Shown here: piece by piece, positions 7,964 to 17,369 of the stretch
Layout: each line of letters starts with the position of its first letter
How positions within the stretch are numbered: position 1 is the first letter of the stretch
Assembly: GCA_963667315.1 (NCBI GenBank)
Contig: OY763325.1
Location: 434,001 to 498,000 of the forward strand
Length of the DNA: 64,000 nucleotides
Source of the DNA: DAINPP01 sp963667315
GTDB lineage: Bacteria > Thermotogota > Thermotogae > MWEM01
Reading direction: 5' to 3'
The notes under the pieces: generated by a model
Database searches by the model: none
What the model saw: only the letters and a program-made list of their open reading frames with translations
What the model was told of the DNA's origin: nothing
Made by a program: the position numbers and the translations under genes

Positions 7964-8860
7964 ATGAATAATAATGGTGAAAAGAAATATGGGTTTATGA
8001 ATATAAGTAATGAAACGATCAGAAATGTACTTGAGGAGTTGCTGGATGTTTACCTGGAATTCATCCCTTTTCCTTCAAATTCTTATATTTCAGATGATGA
8101 AACGCCAATTCAGGAAGGAACGCATCTTCAGATACTTGATGAGAAAGGTGTGTTCGGTTATGTTGATGGTGAGAAAAGGTTCATCATTGAAGATAAGGTA
8201 GATAACAAGAATCTTTTTCTTGCTGTAAACTGGTTTCTTGAGCACAATAAAAATGCCAATTTTGATTTTTGTTCTCCATATTCAATGAGAAGACGAATTA
8301 TAGCAGTCCTTGAGCCGTTTATAGTCCTGATGGAGGTTGAAGATGAAAGGGGCTATAGTCATTCCCAGCGTGTTGCCAGTCTATTTATTGATTTTGCAGC
8401 AACACTGGGGCTTGAAGAATCAGAGAGGAAAATGTATATTCATTATGCGATGCTTCATGATGTTGGCAGAATAGGCGTTGAACAATTAATGCTGTATTCG
8501 CCGACAAGGTTGAGAACTTTTGAGGAAACCGGGCAGGATCATACGATAACCGGTTCTGTCTATATCTCAACACTTGAAATATTAAATGATTTTGTTCCGT
8601 TTGTCAGGAGTCATCATGAACGCTATGATGGAAAAGGGTTTCCGGATGGTTTGTCGGGTGATGAAATTCCATATTGGGTAAGAGTCCTTACAATTGTAAA
8701 TTGGTATGATAATGCGCTTAATACCGTTGATTCTGAATTTTCTGTCGGTGTTATGAAACCACTGGAAGCACTTCAGATTATTAGAACCGATAATGGAAAA
8801 TTATTTGATCCGGAGCTTGCTGAAAAATTCTGTGACTTTATGGAAAAAAATTTAAAATAA
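7964..8860 (+). CDS. HD-GYP domain protein, probable cyclic-di-GMP phosphodiesterase
   Basis: A 298-residue protein starting at ATG 7964, ten bases after GGAGGTG; upstream in-frame codons lie in the ribosome site. The N-terminal 110 residues are of unknown fold. The C-terminal half is an HD-GYP domain with HSQRVA, the metal-binding HDVGRIGV, and HHERYDGKGFPDG where the signature GYP reads GFP. Most metal ligands are present, so activity on c-di-GMP is plausible. No GGDEF gene is in the window. It abuts glpP with a one-base TAATG overlap. Confidence 0.85.
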   Translation: MNNNGEKKYGFMNISNETIRNVLEELLDVYLEFIPFPSNSYISDDETPIQEGTHLQILDEKGVFGYVDGEKRFIIEDKVDNKNLFLAVNWFLEHNKNANFDFCSPYSMRRRIIAVLEPFIVLMEVEDERGYSHSQRVASLFIDFAATLGLEESERKMYIHYAMLHDVGRIGVEQLMLYSPTRLRTFEETGQDHTITGSVYISTLEILNDFVPFVRSHHERYDGKGFPDGLSGDEIPYWVRVLTIVNWYDNALNTVDSEFSVGVMKPLEALQIIRTDNGKLFDPELAEKFCDFMEKNLK

Positions 8861-9420
8861 TGAGAAAATACAAGTTTTCAGAAAGGATTGCCGCTATATG
8901 GAATCCTAAAGAGGAAATTGAATATCTTGCACGATATAAGGGGAACACTGTTTTTCTTCTCAGTTCGGATGTTGTTAATATTTCAAATCACGTCAAGAAA
9001 ATAAAAAAGATGGGTTTTAACGTCTTTCTTGATGTGGATTTTTGTGATGGTCTGGCAAGTGGAGAGTACGCCTTTCGATATGCTTCTCTTCAGGGGATTG
9101 ATGGTATCATAACGGTAAAGCCGAAAATGATTGATATTGCAAATAGTTATGGTCTTCCAAATGTGTTGAGAAGTTTTGCACTCGACAGTAATTCACTTTC
9201 CAGAATCAAAGATATGCTGGTTAATACTCAGCCGATGTTTTTTGAAATACTTCCAGCTGCAGCCTTTAAAAAAGTTTCCGATTATTTAGATTATAAAAAG
9301 ATAGATTCTATTCAAATGATTGCGGCAGGGATGATAGATACTGAAGATGAAGTATCTCAACTGATTAAAGACGGGGCAGTTGCTGTTTCAACCAGCAGGA
9401 AAGAATTATGGGAATTTTAA
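8860..9420 (+). CDS. glpP: glycerol-3-phosphate-responsive antiterminator GlpP
   Basis: A 186-residue protein of the GlpP family, an RNA-binding TIM-barrel-like regulator. Visible signatures are FLLSSDV, NVFLDVDFCDGLASGE, GIDGIITVKP, a central FFEILPAAAF and the C-terminal AVAVSTSRKELW. In Bacillus the family binds glycerol-3-phosphate and prevents premature termination in glp leaders. No glycerol kinase, facilitator or dehydrogenase gene is nearby, so its target is elsewhere or has changed. Its start overlaps the HD-GYP stop. Confidence 0.88.
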   Translation: MRKYKFSERIAAIWNPKEEIEYLARYKGNTVFLLSSDVVNISNHVKKIKKMGFNVFLDVDFCDGLASGEYAFRYASLQGIDGIITVKPKMIDIANSYGLPNVLRSFALDSNSLSRIKDMLVNTQPMFFEILPAAAFKKVSDYLDYKKIDSIQMIAAGMIDTEDEVSQLIKDGAVAVSTSRKELWEF

Positions 9421-9430
9421 GGAGGATTTT

Positions 9431-10705
9431 ATGAAAAAAGGGATTTATATCGTTCTTTTGATGGTTTTTGCAATGAGTGTTTTTGCCTCGGATTTTATGA
9501 TGATCTATCCGGATGGGTATGCAGTTAAAGGTGATACAGTTATGGGAAATGGCACCGGAATTCAGATTGATGTCCCGGATACCTGGCTTTCCGATTCTTT
9601 TGTTTCTTCACCGTATCCGGAAAACTATGTGTTTGTTGATAAACTTCCTTTCGATATGGAATCAGTATTAAAATCTTGTATTGGAAAAGAGATAAAATGG
9701 ATGTTCGGTGATGGAACGGTTAAGAGTTATACCCTGTTATATGATAATCCGGTATTACTTTCAGGGGATTTAGGAGTATTTTCGCCTGATGAGGGACTTC
9801 CGCTCTTTGATTCTATCGATGTCGGTGAGGCAAGACGTTATCTGGATTTGACATTTGCTGATGAGATTCAAGATTTGAAATATTCGTTTATGTTTCAGAA
9901 TCTGTATTACAACACGGTATACAACCTGACGCTTGACGAGATAAAAGGGGAAGCTAACCTTCTTGGGACTATTGCGATTTCAAATAACACGAAGGATGAT
10001 TTGATGACTGAAAATCTTTTTATCTTTTCGGGGGATGTTAACAAAATGGAATCTCCTGTCTATGCAAGATCAGCGAAGATGATGGATTATGCAGTGGAAA
10101 GTTTTAATGCAGGAGGAATAGCTGCTCAGGATTTTGAAGATTATAAGATATTTAAAATTCCAGGTGAATATACATTTAAAAAAGGAACAGTACTGTATTC
10201 AAAATACCTTGAGAAGGATATAGACTTTAAAAAACTGTACACATTTAATGGGTATTATTCAAGTGGTACAGGAGATTTTGAACCACTTGAACAGACCATA
10301 AAGGTTGAGAAATTGCCGGTAGAATTGATGGCAGGTAAGATTAGGGTCCAAAAAGAAAATGATGGGAACACAATATTCCTTGGAGAAAATTCAGTACAAA
10401 ATAAAAGTAAGGGTCAATCTCTTGAAATCAGCTATGGTAAATCATATGATCTTCAGGGGAAAATTGATTTGATCAATTCAAACAGAAGCGGAAAAACTTA
10501 TTTTGAAAGCTACCGGTTTACCTGTAAAAATTTTTCGGATGAAAAAAAAGAGCTACAGCTCAATTTTGTTATTCCGAGGGATGCCAGTATAATCGTTGAC
10601 AGGGTTAGTTATTCAAGAGAAAATGCAACTTTAATAAAGATTCCGCTTGCAGTTTACCCTGAAAATGAAGTGGAGGTAACATTTGAAATCAGATACGATC
10701 GTTGA
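9431..10705 (+). CDS. exported protein with DUF4139-like segment
   Basis: A 424-residue secreted protein. GGAGG lies 6 bases before the ATG at 9431, so the longer upstream frame is rejected. Residues 1-19 form a signal peptide with likely cleavage after FA-SDF. The middle part (YNTVYNLTLDEIKGEANL, then IAISNNTKDDL and FSGDVN) follows the pattern of the DUF4139 family, in which a strand ending in AGDVN is typical. The rest looks beta-rich. No catalytic motif is evident. The envelope role is unknown. The 3' end overlaps the HD-domain gene by 23 bases. Confidence 0.62.
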   Translation: MKKGIYIVLLMVFAMSVFASDFMMIYPDGYAVKGDTVMGNGTGIQIDVPDTWLSDSFVSSPYPENYVFVDKLPFDMESVLKSCIGKEIKWMFGDGTVKSYTLLYDNPVLLSGDLGVFSPDEGLPLFDSIDVGEARRYLDLTFADEIQDLKYSFMFQNLYYNTVYNLTLDEIKGEANLLGTIAISNNTKDDLMTENLFIFSGDVNKMESPVYARSAKMMDYAVESFNAGGIAAQDFEDYKIFKIPGEYTFKKGTVLYSKYLEKDIDFKKLYTFNGYYSSGTGDFEPLEQTIKVEKLPVELMAGKIRVQKENDGNTIFLGENSVQNKSKGQSLEISYGKSYDLQGKIDLINSNRSGKTYFESYRFTCKNFSDEKKELQLNFVIPRDASIIVDRVSYSRENATLIKIPLAVYPENEVEVTFEIRYDR

Positions 10706-11279
10706 TGAAATACATGAAAATTTGAAAAAGTTACTAAATCCAAAACGCCTTCGCCATGCTGAAGGCGTTTTGGATTATTCGGTAAAATTAGCCAGAATTC
10801 ACGGTGAAAATGAAGAATCTGTCAGCATTGCTGCTTTATATCATGATTATTTCAGAAATCTGAAATCTGATGAACTTTTAGCAAAGGCAGATGAATTTGG
10901 TGTTTTAGTCAGTGAATGGGAAAGCAATCGTCCTGTATTGCTTCATGGAAGACTTGCGGCAATCCATCTGAGGCAGAACTATCCTGATTTAGAAAATCTG
11001 GAACAGATTCTGGAAGCAGTCAGGTTTCATACAAGCGGCTTTTCTTTCAGTTCCGGGATTGGAAAAATTCTTTTCATTTCCGATTCGGTTGAAGTCAACA
11101 GGGAATTTCAGGGAGTGGACTTACTAAGAGAGATGGCTGTAGAGAACCTTGACAGAACTTGTCTGGAAATTTTAAAAAATAAAATAAAGCGTTCAACAGA
11201 AAAGGGGAATGTAATACTACCCGAAACGATAAACGCATATAACAAAATGATTATGAATGGAGTTGAAATTGATGATTAA
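10683..11279 (+). CDS. yqeK: HD-domain hydrolase, YqeK (Ap4A hydrolase) family
   Basis: A 198-residue HD-superfamily enzyme. The order of motifs fits YqeK: LRHAEGV (first His), ALYHDYFR (HD pair), LLHGRLAAIHL, and VRFHTSGFSF before KILFISDSVE. The family splits diadenosine tetraphosphate symmetrically to ADP. The start is a TTG placed 5 bases after GGAGGT inside the preceding gene. In many bacteria yqeK sits beside nadD and rsfS, neither of which is here. Assignment to YqeK rather than another HD family is likely but not certain. Confidence 0.78.
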   Translation: MKSDTIVDEIHENLKKLLNPKRLRHAEGVLDYSVKLARIHGENEESVSIAALYHDYFRNLKSDELLAKADEFGVLVSEWESNRPVLLHGRLAAIHLRQNYPDLENLEQILEAVRFHTSGFSFSSGIGKILFISDSVEVNREFQGVDLLREMAVENLDRTCLEILKNKIKRSTEKGNVILPETINAYNKMIMNGVEIDD

Positions 11280-12288
11280 TCTCCTGGAACTTACGCTTTC
11301 TGAATTACAAAATTTATTTGTAGAAAAGGGTATTCAAAAATTCCGTGCAAAACAGATAATGAACTGGATTTATCAAAAGAATTGTTATGATTTCAGTAAG
11401 ATGTCCAATCTTTCAAAAGACTTCAGAGTTTCTTTAAGAAAAGACTATTCTATCAGATTGCCTGAACTTAGAGATAAACAGGTTTCCGCTTTAGATGGCA
11501 CAAGAAAATATCTATGGGTACTTGATGATTCAGAATTAATTGAATCAGTTCTTTTAATTCATCCAAAAAGGGTTACCGCTTGTATTTCCACACAAGTAGG
11601 ATGCAAATTGGATTGTGCATTCTGCGCAACGGGTAAAGGCGGATTTACACGTAATCTTAAAGTTTCAGAAATCATCGGGCAAATCCTTTCCATGGAAAAG
11701 GATTTTGGTGAAAAGATTACTAATGTTGTATTTATGGGGATGGGAGAGCCCATGTTGAATTACAATAGTGTTAAAAAATCGATTGAAATGATAAACAGTA
11801 AAGACATGCTAAATATTTCGAAAAGGAGGATAGCAGTTTCAACCGCAGGTATTATTCCGGGTATCGAAAATATGGCTGAGGATTTTCCGGAAGTTGTTTT
11901 ATCAATATCACTTCACGCACCGGATAATTCTGTTCGAGAAAAACTGATGCCGGTAAACAATCTTTTCTCTTTTCCTGAATTGATCCAAGCGATAAAGGCG
12001 TACAATGAAAAGACGTCAAAACGTGTTACGATAGAATACATCCTGATAAAAGATGTAAATGATTCCAGAAACGATGCCAGAACGCTGGCTAAAAATCTTA
12101 AACAACTGAAAGTAAATATTAATCTCATCCCAATCAATCCGGTTGAAGGTGATTTTGAAAGACCGAGTGAAAAACATATTAGTGATTTTAAAGAGATTTT
12201 GGAAAAAAATGGATTTGAGACTGTTTTAAGACATGAAAAAGGCACGGATATTTCAGGGGCTTGCGGTCAATTAAGGGGTAAAAAATAA
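11272..12288 (+). CDS. rlmN: 23S rRNA (adenine-2503-C2)-methyltransferase / tRNA A37 methylase
   Basis: A 338-residue radical SAM methylase. The start at ATG 11272 overlaps the previous stop and lies 9 bases after GGAG; it gives the family N-terminus MINLLELTLSELQ. The cluster motif is CKLDCAFC, preceded by CISTQVG. GMGEPMLNY is the SAM-binding GEP motif, and the C-terminal DISGACGQL carries the Cys that makes the methyl-protein intermediate; the second conserved Cys is also in CISTQVGC. All catalytic parts are present. Confidence 0.95.
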   Translation: MINLLELTLSELQNLFVEKGIQKFRAKQIMNWIYQKNCYDFSKMSNLSKDFRVSLRKDYSIRLPELRDKQVSALDGTRKYLWVLDDSELIESVLLIHPKRVTACISTQVGCKLDCAFCATGKGGFTRNLKVSEIIGQILSMEKDFGEKITNVVFMGMGEPMLNYNSVKKSIEMINSKDMLNISKRRIAVSTAGIIPGIENMAEDFPEVVLSISLHAPDNSVREKLMPVNNLFSFPELIQAIKAYNEKTSKRVTIEYILIKDVNDSRNDARTLAKNLKQLKVNINLIPINPVEGDFERPSEKHISDFKEILEKNGFETVLRHEKGTDISGACGQLRGKK

Positions 12289-12311
12289 TAAATGATAAAT
12301 TGGGGGGAAGT

Positions 12312-13235
12312 ATGAAGAAAAAAATATTCTTTTTAATTCTTGTGGTGATTGTTATTGTTGGAATGTTTTTCTTTTTAAAAGCAAATTTTTCCAATCAGAT
12401 GTACATTGAACCTGTAATTATTGTTTTTGGACCATTTGAAATCCACTGGTATGGCGTATTGATCGCAAGTGGTATCATCATGAGTTATCTGATAGGCAGA
12501 AAGATGGCCATTTCTGAAGGGATAGACGAGGAGCATGTTGCGGAAGCTGTTATCGTTGGTGTCTTTACCGGAATCATTGGTGCCAGATTATATTATGTGT
12601 TTTCAAGATGGGATGTATATTCAACGATGCCCGGCGAAATCTTCAAAACCTGGCATGGTGGTATGGCAATACACGGAGGGATTATTGGTGCTGCAATTGG
12701 TGTTTATATTTATACAAAAATAAGAAGAAAGTGTACCTTTACCTTTTTTCAAGGCTTTGATATAGCAGCTGTCCTTTTTCCTCTTGCGCAGGCGATTGGA
12801 AGATGGGGAAATTTCTGTAATCATGAGGCGTATGGAAAACCAACCGATTTACCCTGGAAAATGTATATTCCACCTAGTTTTCGAATGCCGGGATACGAAG
12901 CGTTTGAATATTTTCATCCGACTTTTCTTTACGAATCTGTCTGGAATGTTGGCGTTTTTGTATTCCTTTTCTGGTATTACAGAAACAAGAGAAGGAATTA
13001 TGGAGAAATGATTGCTTTCTATATGATTTTCTATTCAATTGCAAGATTCTTTATTGAAGGATTAAGATTGGATAGTTTATATTGGGGAGATTTACGAGCT
13101 GCTCAGGTAATCAGTGTTATTTTAATTGTTGCAGGTATAGCTTTATTCTTTCTCGTCAGAAAATTTGGCAGAAAAGTATCATGTAAGGAAGGAAGTCGTT
13201 TAGATGCACGAAATAAACAGGGTTCCACCAAATGA
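12312..13235 (+). CDS. lgt: prolipoprotein diacylglyceryl transferase
   Basis: A 307-residue integral membrane enzyme that transfers diacylglycerol from phosphatidylglycerol to the lipobox Cys of prolipoproteins. Signatures are HWYGVLIASG, WHGGMAIHGGIIG (catalytic His region) and GRWGNFCNHEAYG, the Lgt family signature. It has an additional N-terminal hydrophobic helix compared with the E. coli form. ATG 12312 is chosen over an upstream TTG that sits in the ribosome site. Its 3' end overlaps dnaB by 32 bases. Confidence 0.95.
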   Translation: MKKKIFFLILVVIVIVGMFFFLKANFSNQMYIEPVIIVFGPFEIHWYGVLIASGIIMSYLIGRKMAISEGIDEEHVAEAVIVGVFTGIIGARLYYVFSRWDVYSTMPGEIFKTWHGGMAIHGGIIGAAIGVYIYTKIRRKCTFTFFQGFDIAAVLFPLAQAIGRWGNFCNHEAYGKPTDLPWKMYIPPSFRMPGYEAFEYFHPTFLYESVWNVGVFVFLFWYYRNKRRNYGEMIAFYMIFYSIARFFIEGLRLDSLYWGDLRAAQVISVILIVAGIALFFLVRKFGRKVSCKEGSRLDARNKQGSTK

Positions 13236-14601
13236 TATAGATGCAGAAAGGGCTGTTATAGGGTCGATTTTGCTCGATCCTGAAATAGCGGGTGATGTCT
13301 TTGAGATATTAAAACATGAAGATTTCTATAATCAGGCGAATAAGCTTATTTTTAGCGGAATGGAAACTCTGTTTGATGTAGGGGATTCAATAGATCCGAT
13401 ATCAGTAGCAGATGTTTTGCTGAAGAATCAGCAGCTGGAAAAGGCCGGGGGAACTTTAGGAATTGCTCAAATGGCAGATAGTGTTCCAACTTCAGCCCAT
13501 GCAAAATATTATGCAAAAATTGTCAGAGAAAAATCAATATTAAGGAATTTGATCAATTCAGGCGGTAAAATTGTAGAAAGTGCATTCAGTCTTGATGATG
13601 TAGATAATATTCTTGATCAGGCTGAGCGGAGTATTTTAAGTATCGGAGAAAGATACGTTGAAAAATCATATGCACCGATTGGTAAGATTGTAAACGATGC
13701 ATTTGATAAACTTGATAACATAAAATCCCAACAAACTGCAGAGGGACAAGTGACGGGGTTATCCACAGGTTTCAGGGCGCTAGATGAAATGACAACGGGA
13801 TTTCATCGTTCCGATCTGGTTATTATTGCGGCAAGACCTTCTATGGGTAAGTCTGCTTTTGCCCTTCAAATGGCGAAAAACATGGCTGTAGATCATGGGT
13901 TGAAAATAGGTGTTTTCAGCCTTGAAATGTCTTCTGAGCAGATCGCCTTAAGATTGCTAAGTCTTGAATCAAGGGTCAATTTTGAAAAGATAAGAAGAGG
14001 GAATTTAACGGCTGAAGAATGGGAAAGGTTGACACATGCTGCCAGTGTCTTTATGAAAGCACATATCATTATTGACGATGATTCTATGTTGGAGCCGAGA
14101 GCACTGAGAACAAAGGTCAGAAGAATCAAAAAAGAGTATGGACTTGATGCAATTGTTATCGACTATATACAGTTGATGAGTAGTAACAGAAACAGGGAGA
14201 ACAGACAGCAGGAAATTTCTGAAATTTCAAGAAGTCTAAAAGTTCTCGGCAGAGAAATGGATATCGCAGTATTAGCGCTTTCTCAGCTTTCCCGTTCAGT
14301 CGAACAGCGTGAAGATAAAAGGCCCAGGCTTTCGGATTTAAGAGAATCAGGTGCAATTGAGCAGGATGCCGATACCGTTATGTTTATTCATCGAGAATCT
14401 TATTATAAGCGCGGGAAAAATGATGATGAAGAGGCAACTTCAGATATTCAGAAACTCAATCATCCTCACCCGGCTGAAATCATCATAGGGAAACAGAGAA
14501 ATGGGCCTGTTGGTAGTGTAAATCTTATCTTTGATCCAACGGTTGTTGGATTCTTCTCTATGGAAAAAACTTATTTATCAAATGGTACAGGGGATGAGTG
14601 A
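13204..14601 (+). CDS. dnaB: replicative DNA helicase
   Basis: A 465-residue hexameric replicative helicase. The N-terminal domain starts NRVPPNDIDAERAVIGSILL. The RecA-like C-terminal domain has Walker A ARPSMGKSAFAL, Walker B IVIDYIQLM, LSQLSRSVEQR and SDLRESGAIEQDAD. Length is typical and no intein interrupts it. It is embedded in lgt by 32 bases, so translation is probably coupled, and the AAGGAAG site lies within lgt. Confidence 0.97.
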   Translation: MHEINRVPPNDIDAERAVIGSILLDPEIAGDVFEILKHEDFYNQANKLIFSGMETLFDVGDSIDPISVADVLLKNQQLEKAGGTLGIAQMADSVPTSAHAKYYAKIVREKSILRNLINSGGKIVESAFSLDDVDNILDQAERSILSIGERYVEKSYAPIGKIVNDAFDKLDNIKSQQTAEGQVTGLSTGFRALDEMTTGFHRSDLVIIAARPSMGKSAFALQMAKNMAVDHGLKIGVFSLEMSSEQIALRLLSLESRVNFEKIRRGNLTAEEWERLTHAASVFMKAHIIIDDDSMLEPRALRTKVRRIKKEYGLDAIVIDYIQLMSSNRNRENRQQEISEISRSLKVLGREMDIAVLALSQLSRSVEQREDKRPRLSDLRESGAIEQDADTVMFIHRESYYKRGKNDDEEATSDIQKLNHPHPAEIIIGKQRNGPVGSVNLIFDPTVVGFFSMEKTYLSNGTGDE

Positions 14602-14604
14602 GTA

Positions 14605-15990
14605 TTGAAGATTTTGTTAATAAATCCTTGGATATATGATGTAGCATCATATGATTACTGGCTGAAGCCATTGGGGTTGCTCATGCTGGCAAGAAATCTT
14701 GATGATAGCGGGCATGACTTGCATCTTATTGATTGTCTTGATAGAAACGATCCGGAAATTGAAAGCTGGCGAGGTAAAAAGACAAAAAGTAAATGGAATG
14801 GCACAGGGAAATTTGAAGATTCTGTGATTGATAAACCCTTGCCTTTGTCGCATGTCCCAAGATATTTCAAACGATATGGGTTGCCGATGCCCCTTTTTAA
14901 AAAAAAGCTTCGGAATTTAAAAGAAAAAAACTGGAATCCAGATTATATTTTTGTGACGTCGGCGATGACATATTGGTATCCGGGAAGTTTTGAAGCGATA
15001 AAACTCGCAAAAGAAGCATTTCCATACGCTAAAAGTGTATTGGGGGGGAATTATGCAAATCTGCTTCCCATTCATTCGGAAAAATCCGGTGCAGATTTGG
15101 TATGTCATGAGAGTAGGATGGAAGATGTTATCAAATTTCTGAGAAGTAACGGAATACCCATGAAAAAAGACCTTGAGGATAAAGTAAATCTTATTCCGCT
15201 CTACGATCTTTATCAGCATCATACAAGTCACATCGTATTTCTGACATCGCTTGGCTGCCCGTATAATTGTACATATTGTGCAACTCCCTTTCTTCAAAAT
15301 TTCACTCAGGAAGATCCTCTAAAGATTATTGATGCCGTTGAAAAATACACGCAAATGTTTGCAGTAAAAAGTGTTGCCTTCTTTGATGATGCGATTTTAA
15401 TTAATCGTGAAAAGCATTTTGATAGAATTTTGAAAGAGATAATTAAAAGAAAATTACCCGAAAAAGGTATAATGTTTCATATACCGAACGGAATTCACTG
15501 TAAGTTATTGACTGAAGAAACGGCTTTGTTGATGAAAGCGGCAAATGTCAGAACCATTAAGGTGGCACTTGAAACGATTGATCCTGTTTTACAGAAAGTG
15601 ACAGGTGCAAAGGTAACAAATGCTGATTTTTTCAGAGCTATAGATATCTTAAAACGATCCGGTTTTACAAAGCGTGAAGTATCTGCTTTTGTTATGATCA
15701 ATCTTCCCAATCAAACTTTTAGTGGAGCGATCAAAGTGCATGATATCTGTAAGGAACTTGATATCATACCTGAGATTAATGAATATACACCTATTCCAGG
15801 AACAAAAGATTTTGAGAATGTGTTTGGCTCGCAGGAACTTCCCGAGGGATTTGACCCCCTTCAGCTAAACAATACGATTTTGTCTTTTTCATGGAAAGAG
15901 GGAATGTCACCGGATGAGATAGAGGCGATAAAGACTTACAATAAAAAAACAGTTCTTGAAATAAAGAATAAGAAGGGAGTGGAAAGATGA
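14605..15990 (+). CDS. B12-binding-domain radical SAM protein
   Basis: A 461-residue class-B-type radical SAM protein. The N-terminal 170 residues look like a cobalamin-binding Rossmann domain (KILLINPW, GLLMLARNL, then VLGGNYANLLP). The radical SAM core has the cluster motif CPYNCTYC. The DxHxxG corrinoid-ligand motif is not evident, so cobalamin may bind base-off without a histidine or not at all. The start is TTG after GGGGATGAG. It lies between dnaB and tldD with four-base overlap to the latter. Such proteins methylate unactivated carbons or modify peptides; the substrate is unknown. Confidence 0.85.
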   Translation: MKILLINPWIYDVASYDYWLKPLGLLMLARNLDDSGHDLHLIDCLDRNDPEIESWRGKKTKSKWNGTGKFEDSVIDKPLPLSHVPRYFKRYGLPMPLFKKKLRNLKEKNWNPDYIFVTSAMTYWYPGSFEAIKLAKEAFPYAKSVLGGNYANLLPIHSEKSGADLVCHESRMEDVIKFLRSNGIPMKKDLEDKVNLIPLYDLYQHHTSHIVFLTSLGCPYNCTYCATPFLQNFTQEDPLKIIDAVEKYTQMFAVKSVAFFDDAILINREKHFDRILKEIIKRKLPEKGIMFHIPNGIHCKLLTEETALLMKAANVRTIKVALETIDPVLQKVTGAKVTNADFFRAIDILKRSGFTKREVSAFVMINLPNQTFSGAIKVHDICKELDIIPEINEYTPIPGTKDFENVFGSQELPEGFDPLQLNNTILSFSWKEGMSPDEIEAIKTYNKKTVLEIKNKKGVER

Positions 15991-17369
15991 ATCAAAAATT
16001 GATTGAAAAGGCTCTGGATATAATTAAAAAAGGCGGAGCCGATTTTGCTGAAGTGTTTTATGAAAACAGAAAAAGTAATACCCTTGAAATGAATCAAGGA
16101 AAACTTGAAAAGGTAAATTCCGGTACGATAAGAGGTGTTGGCCTCAGGGGTATCATAGGAAAAAGGGCGATTTACGCTTATACAAATGATTTGACTGAAG
16201 CATCGGTACTCAAGGCGAGTAAAAGGGTTGCACAGGCGATAAACGAAGAAACGACTGAAGATGTTGCAATTAATCTTCAAAAAGAGGGATTTGATAATAA
16301 CAGCCCGATCATATTTTATCCCGATGAAGTTGCAAAAAAAGAAAAGTACCGAGTCATGAAACTTGCTCATGAAGGGGCTCAGGGTTATTCGAAGCAGATT
16401 AGTGAAGTTAGAATAAATTTCTGGGATTACAGACAAAATGTTGTTATTGCGAATTCTGAAGGACTTTACAAAGAAGATGAGCGAGTTAGAAGTAGGTTAA
16501 TGATTTCCGCTATTGCAACAAAAGATGGTCAAAAAGAAACTGGATTTTTCGGTCCCGGAGCCGGAATGGGTTTTGAGTTTTTCAACACCTTTGATGTAAG
16601 AGAAGCAGGAGCGGAAGCAGCAAGGATAGCGGTTAGAATGATCAACGCTGAATTTGCACCGGCTGGGAAAATGCCTGTTATTATTTCAAATAAATTTGGT
16701 GGTGTTATATTTCATGAAGCCTGTGGTCATCCGTTAGAGGCAACATCTGTTGCAAAGGGAGCCTCTGTCTTTGCAGACAAAATGGGACAGAAAATCGCTC
16801 ATGAATGTGTATCTGCAGTTGATGATGGCACAATCCCAAATGCATGGGGAACTTTAAATGTTGATGATGAAGGTCATCCGACGCAGAGAAATCTCCTGAT
16901 TGAAAACGGGATATTAAAGAGCTTTCTTATCGATAAACTGGGTGGTATCAGAATGAAAATGCCTTCAACCGGTAGTGGCAGGAGACAGAATTACACATTT
17001 GCGCCGACATCCAGAATGACCAATACATTCATACTTCCTGGTGAATTTATACCTGAAGAAATAATCGCGAATACTGAAAAAGGACTTTTTGCAAAGAATA
17101 TGGGTGGCGGTTCTGTTAACCCGTCTACAGGAGAGTTTAACTTCTCAGTAAGAGAAGGTTACATGGTGGAAAATGGAAAGATTACAAAGCCTGTCAGAGG
17201 GGCAACTTTGATAGGGAAAGGATACGAAATTCTTCAGAAGATCGATATGGTAGCAAATGATATCGATAGAGCACAGGGGATGTGTGGTTCTATGTCCGGT
17301 TCGATTCCAACAGATGTTGGACAACCTACAATCAGGGTTTCAGAATTAATCGTAGGAGGTAGAAACTAA
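15987..17369 (+). CDS. tldD: TldD metalloprotease subunit
   Basis: A 460-residue zinc protease subunit. The HExxxH-type motif FHEACGHPLEA is at about residue 242, and the glycine-rich C-terminus (MCGSMSGSIPTDVGQP) is typical. With TldE it forms a heterodimer that degrades unfolded peptides and, in some bacteria, trims ribosomally made modified peptides or antitoxins. The neighbouring radical SAM gene upstream makes peptide maturation worth considering, although tldD/tldE pairs are also common housekeeping genes. Confidence 0.95.
   Translation: MNQKLIEKALDIIKKGGADFAEVFYENRKSNTLEMNQGKLEKVNSGTIRGVGLRGIIGKRAIYAYTNDLTEASVLKASKRVAQAINEETTEDVAINLQKEGFDNNSPIIFYPDEVAKKEKYRVMKLAHEGAQGYSKQISEVRINFWDYRQNVVIANSEGLYKEDERVRSRLMISAIATKDGQKETGFFGPGAGMGFEFFNTFDVREAGAEAARIAVRMINAEFAPAGKMPVIISNKFGGVIFHEACGHPLEATSVAKGASVFADKMGQKIAHECVSAVDDGTIPNAWGTLNVDDEGHPTQRNLLIENGILKSFLIDKLGGIRMKMPSTGSGRRQNYTFAPTSRMTNTFILPGEFIPEEIIANTEKGLFAKNMGGGSVNPSTGEFNFSVREGYMVENGKITKPVRGATLIGKGYEILQKIDMVANDIDRAQGMCGSMSGSIPTDVGQPTIRVSELIVGGRN

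Noticed and set aside
15936..16436. 166-codon frame antisense to tldD
   Set aside because: It lies wholly opposite conserved tldD and the preceding gene end; no ribosome site or motif.
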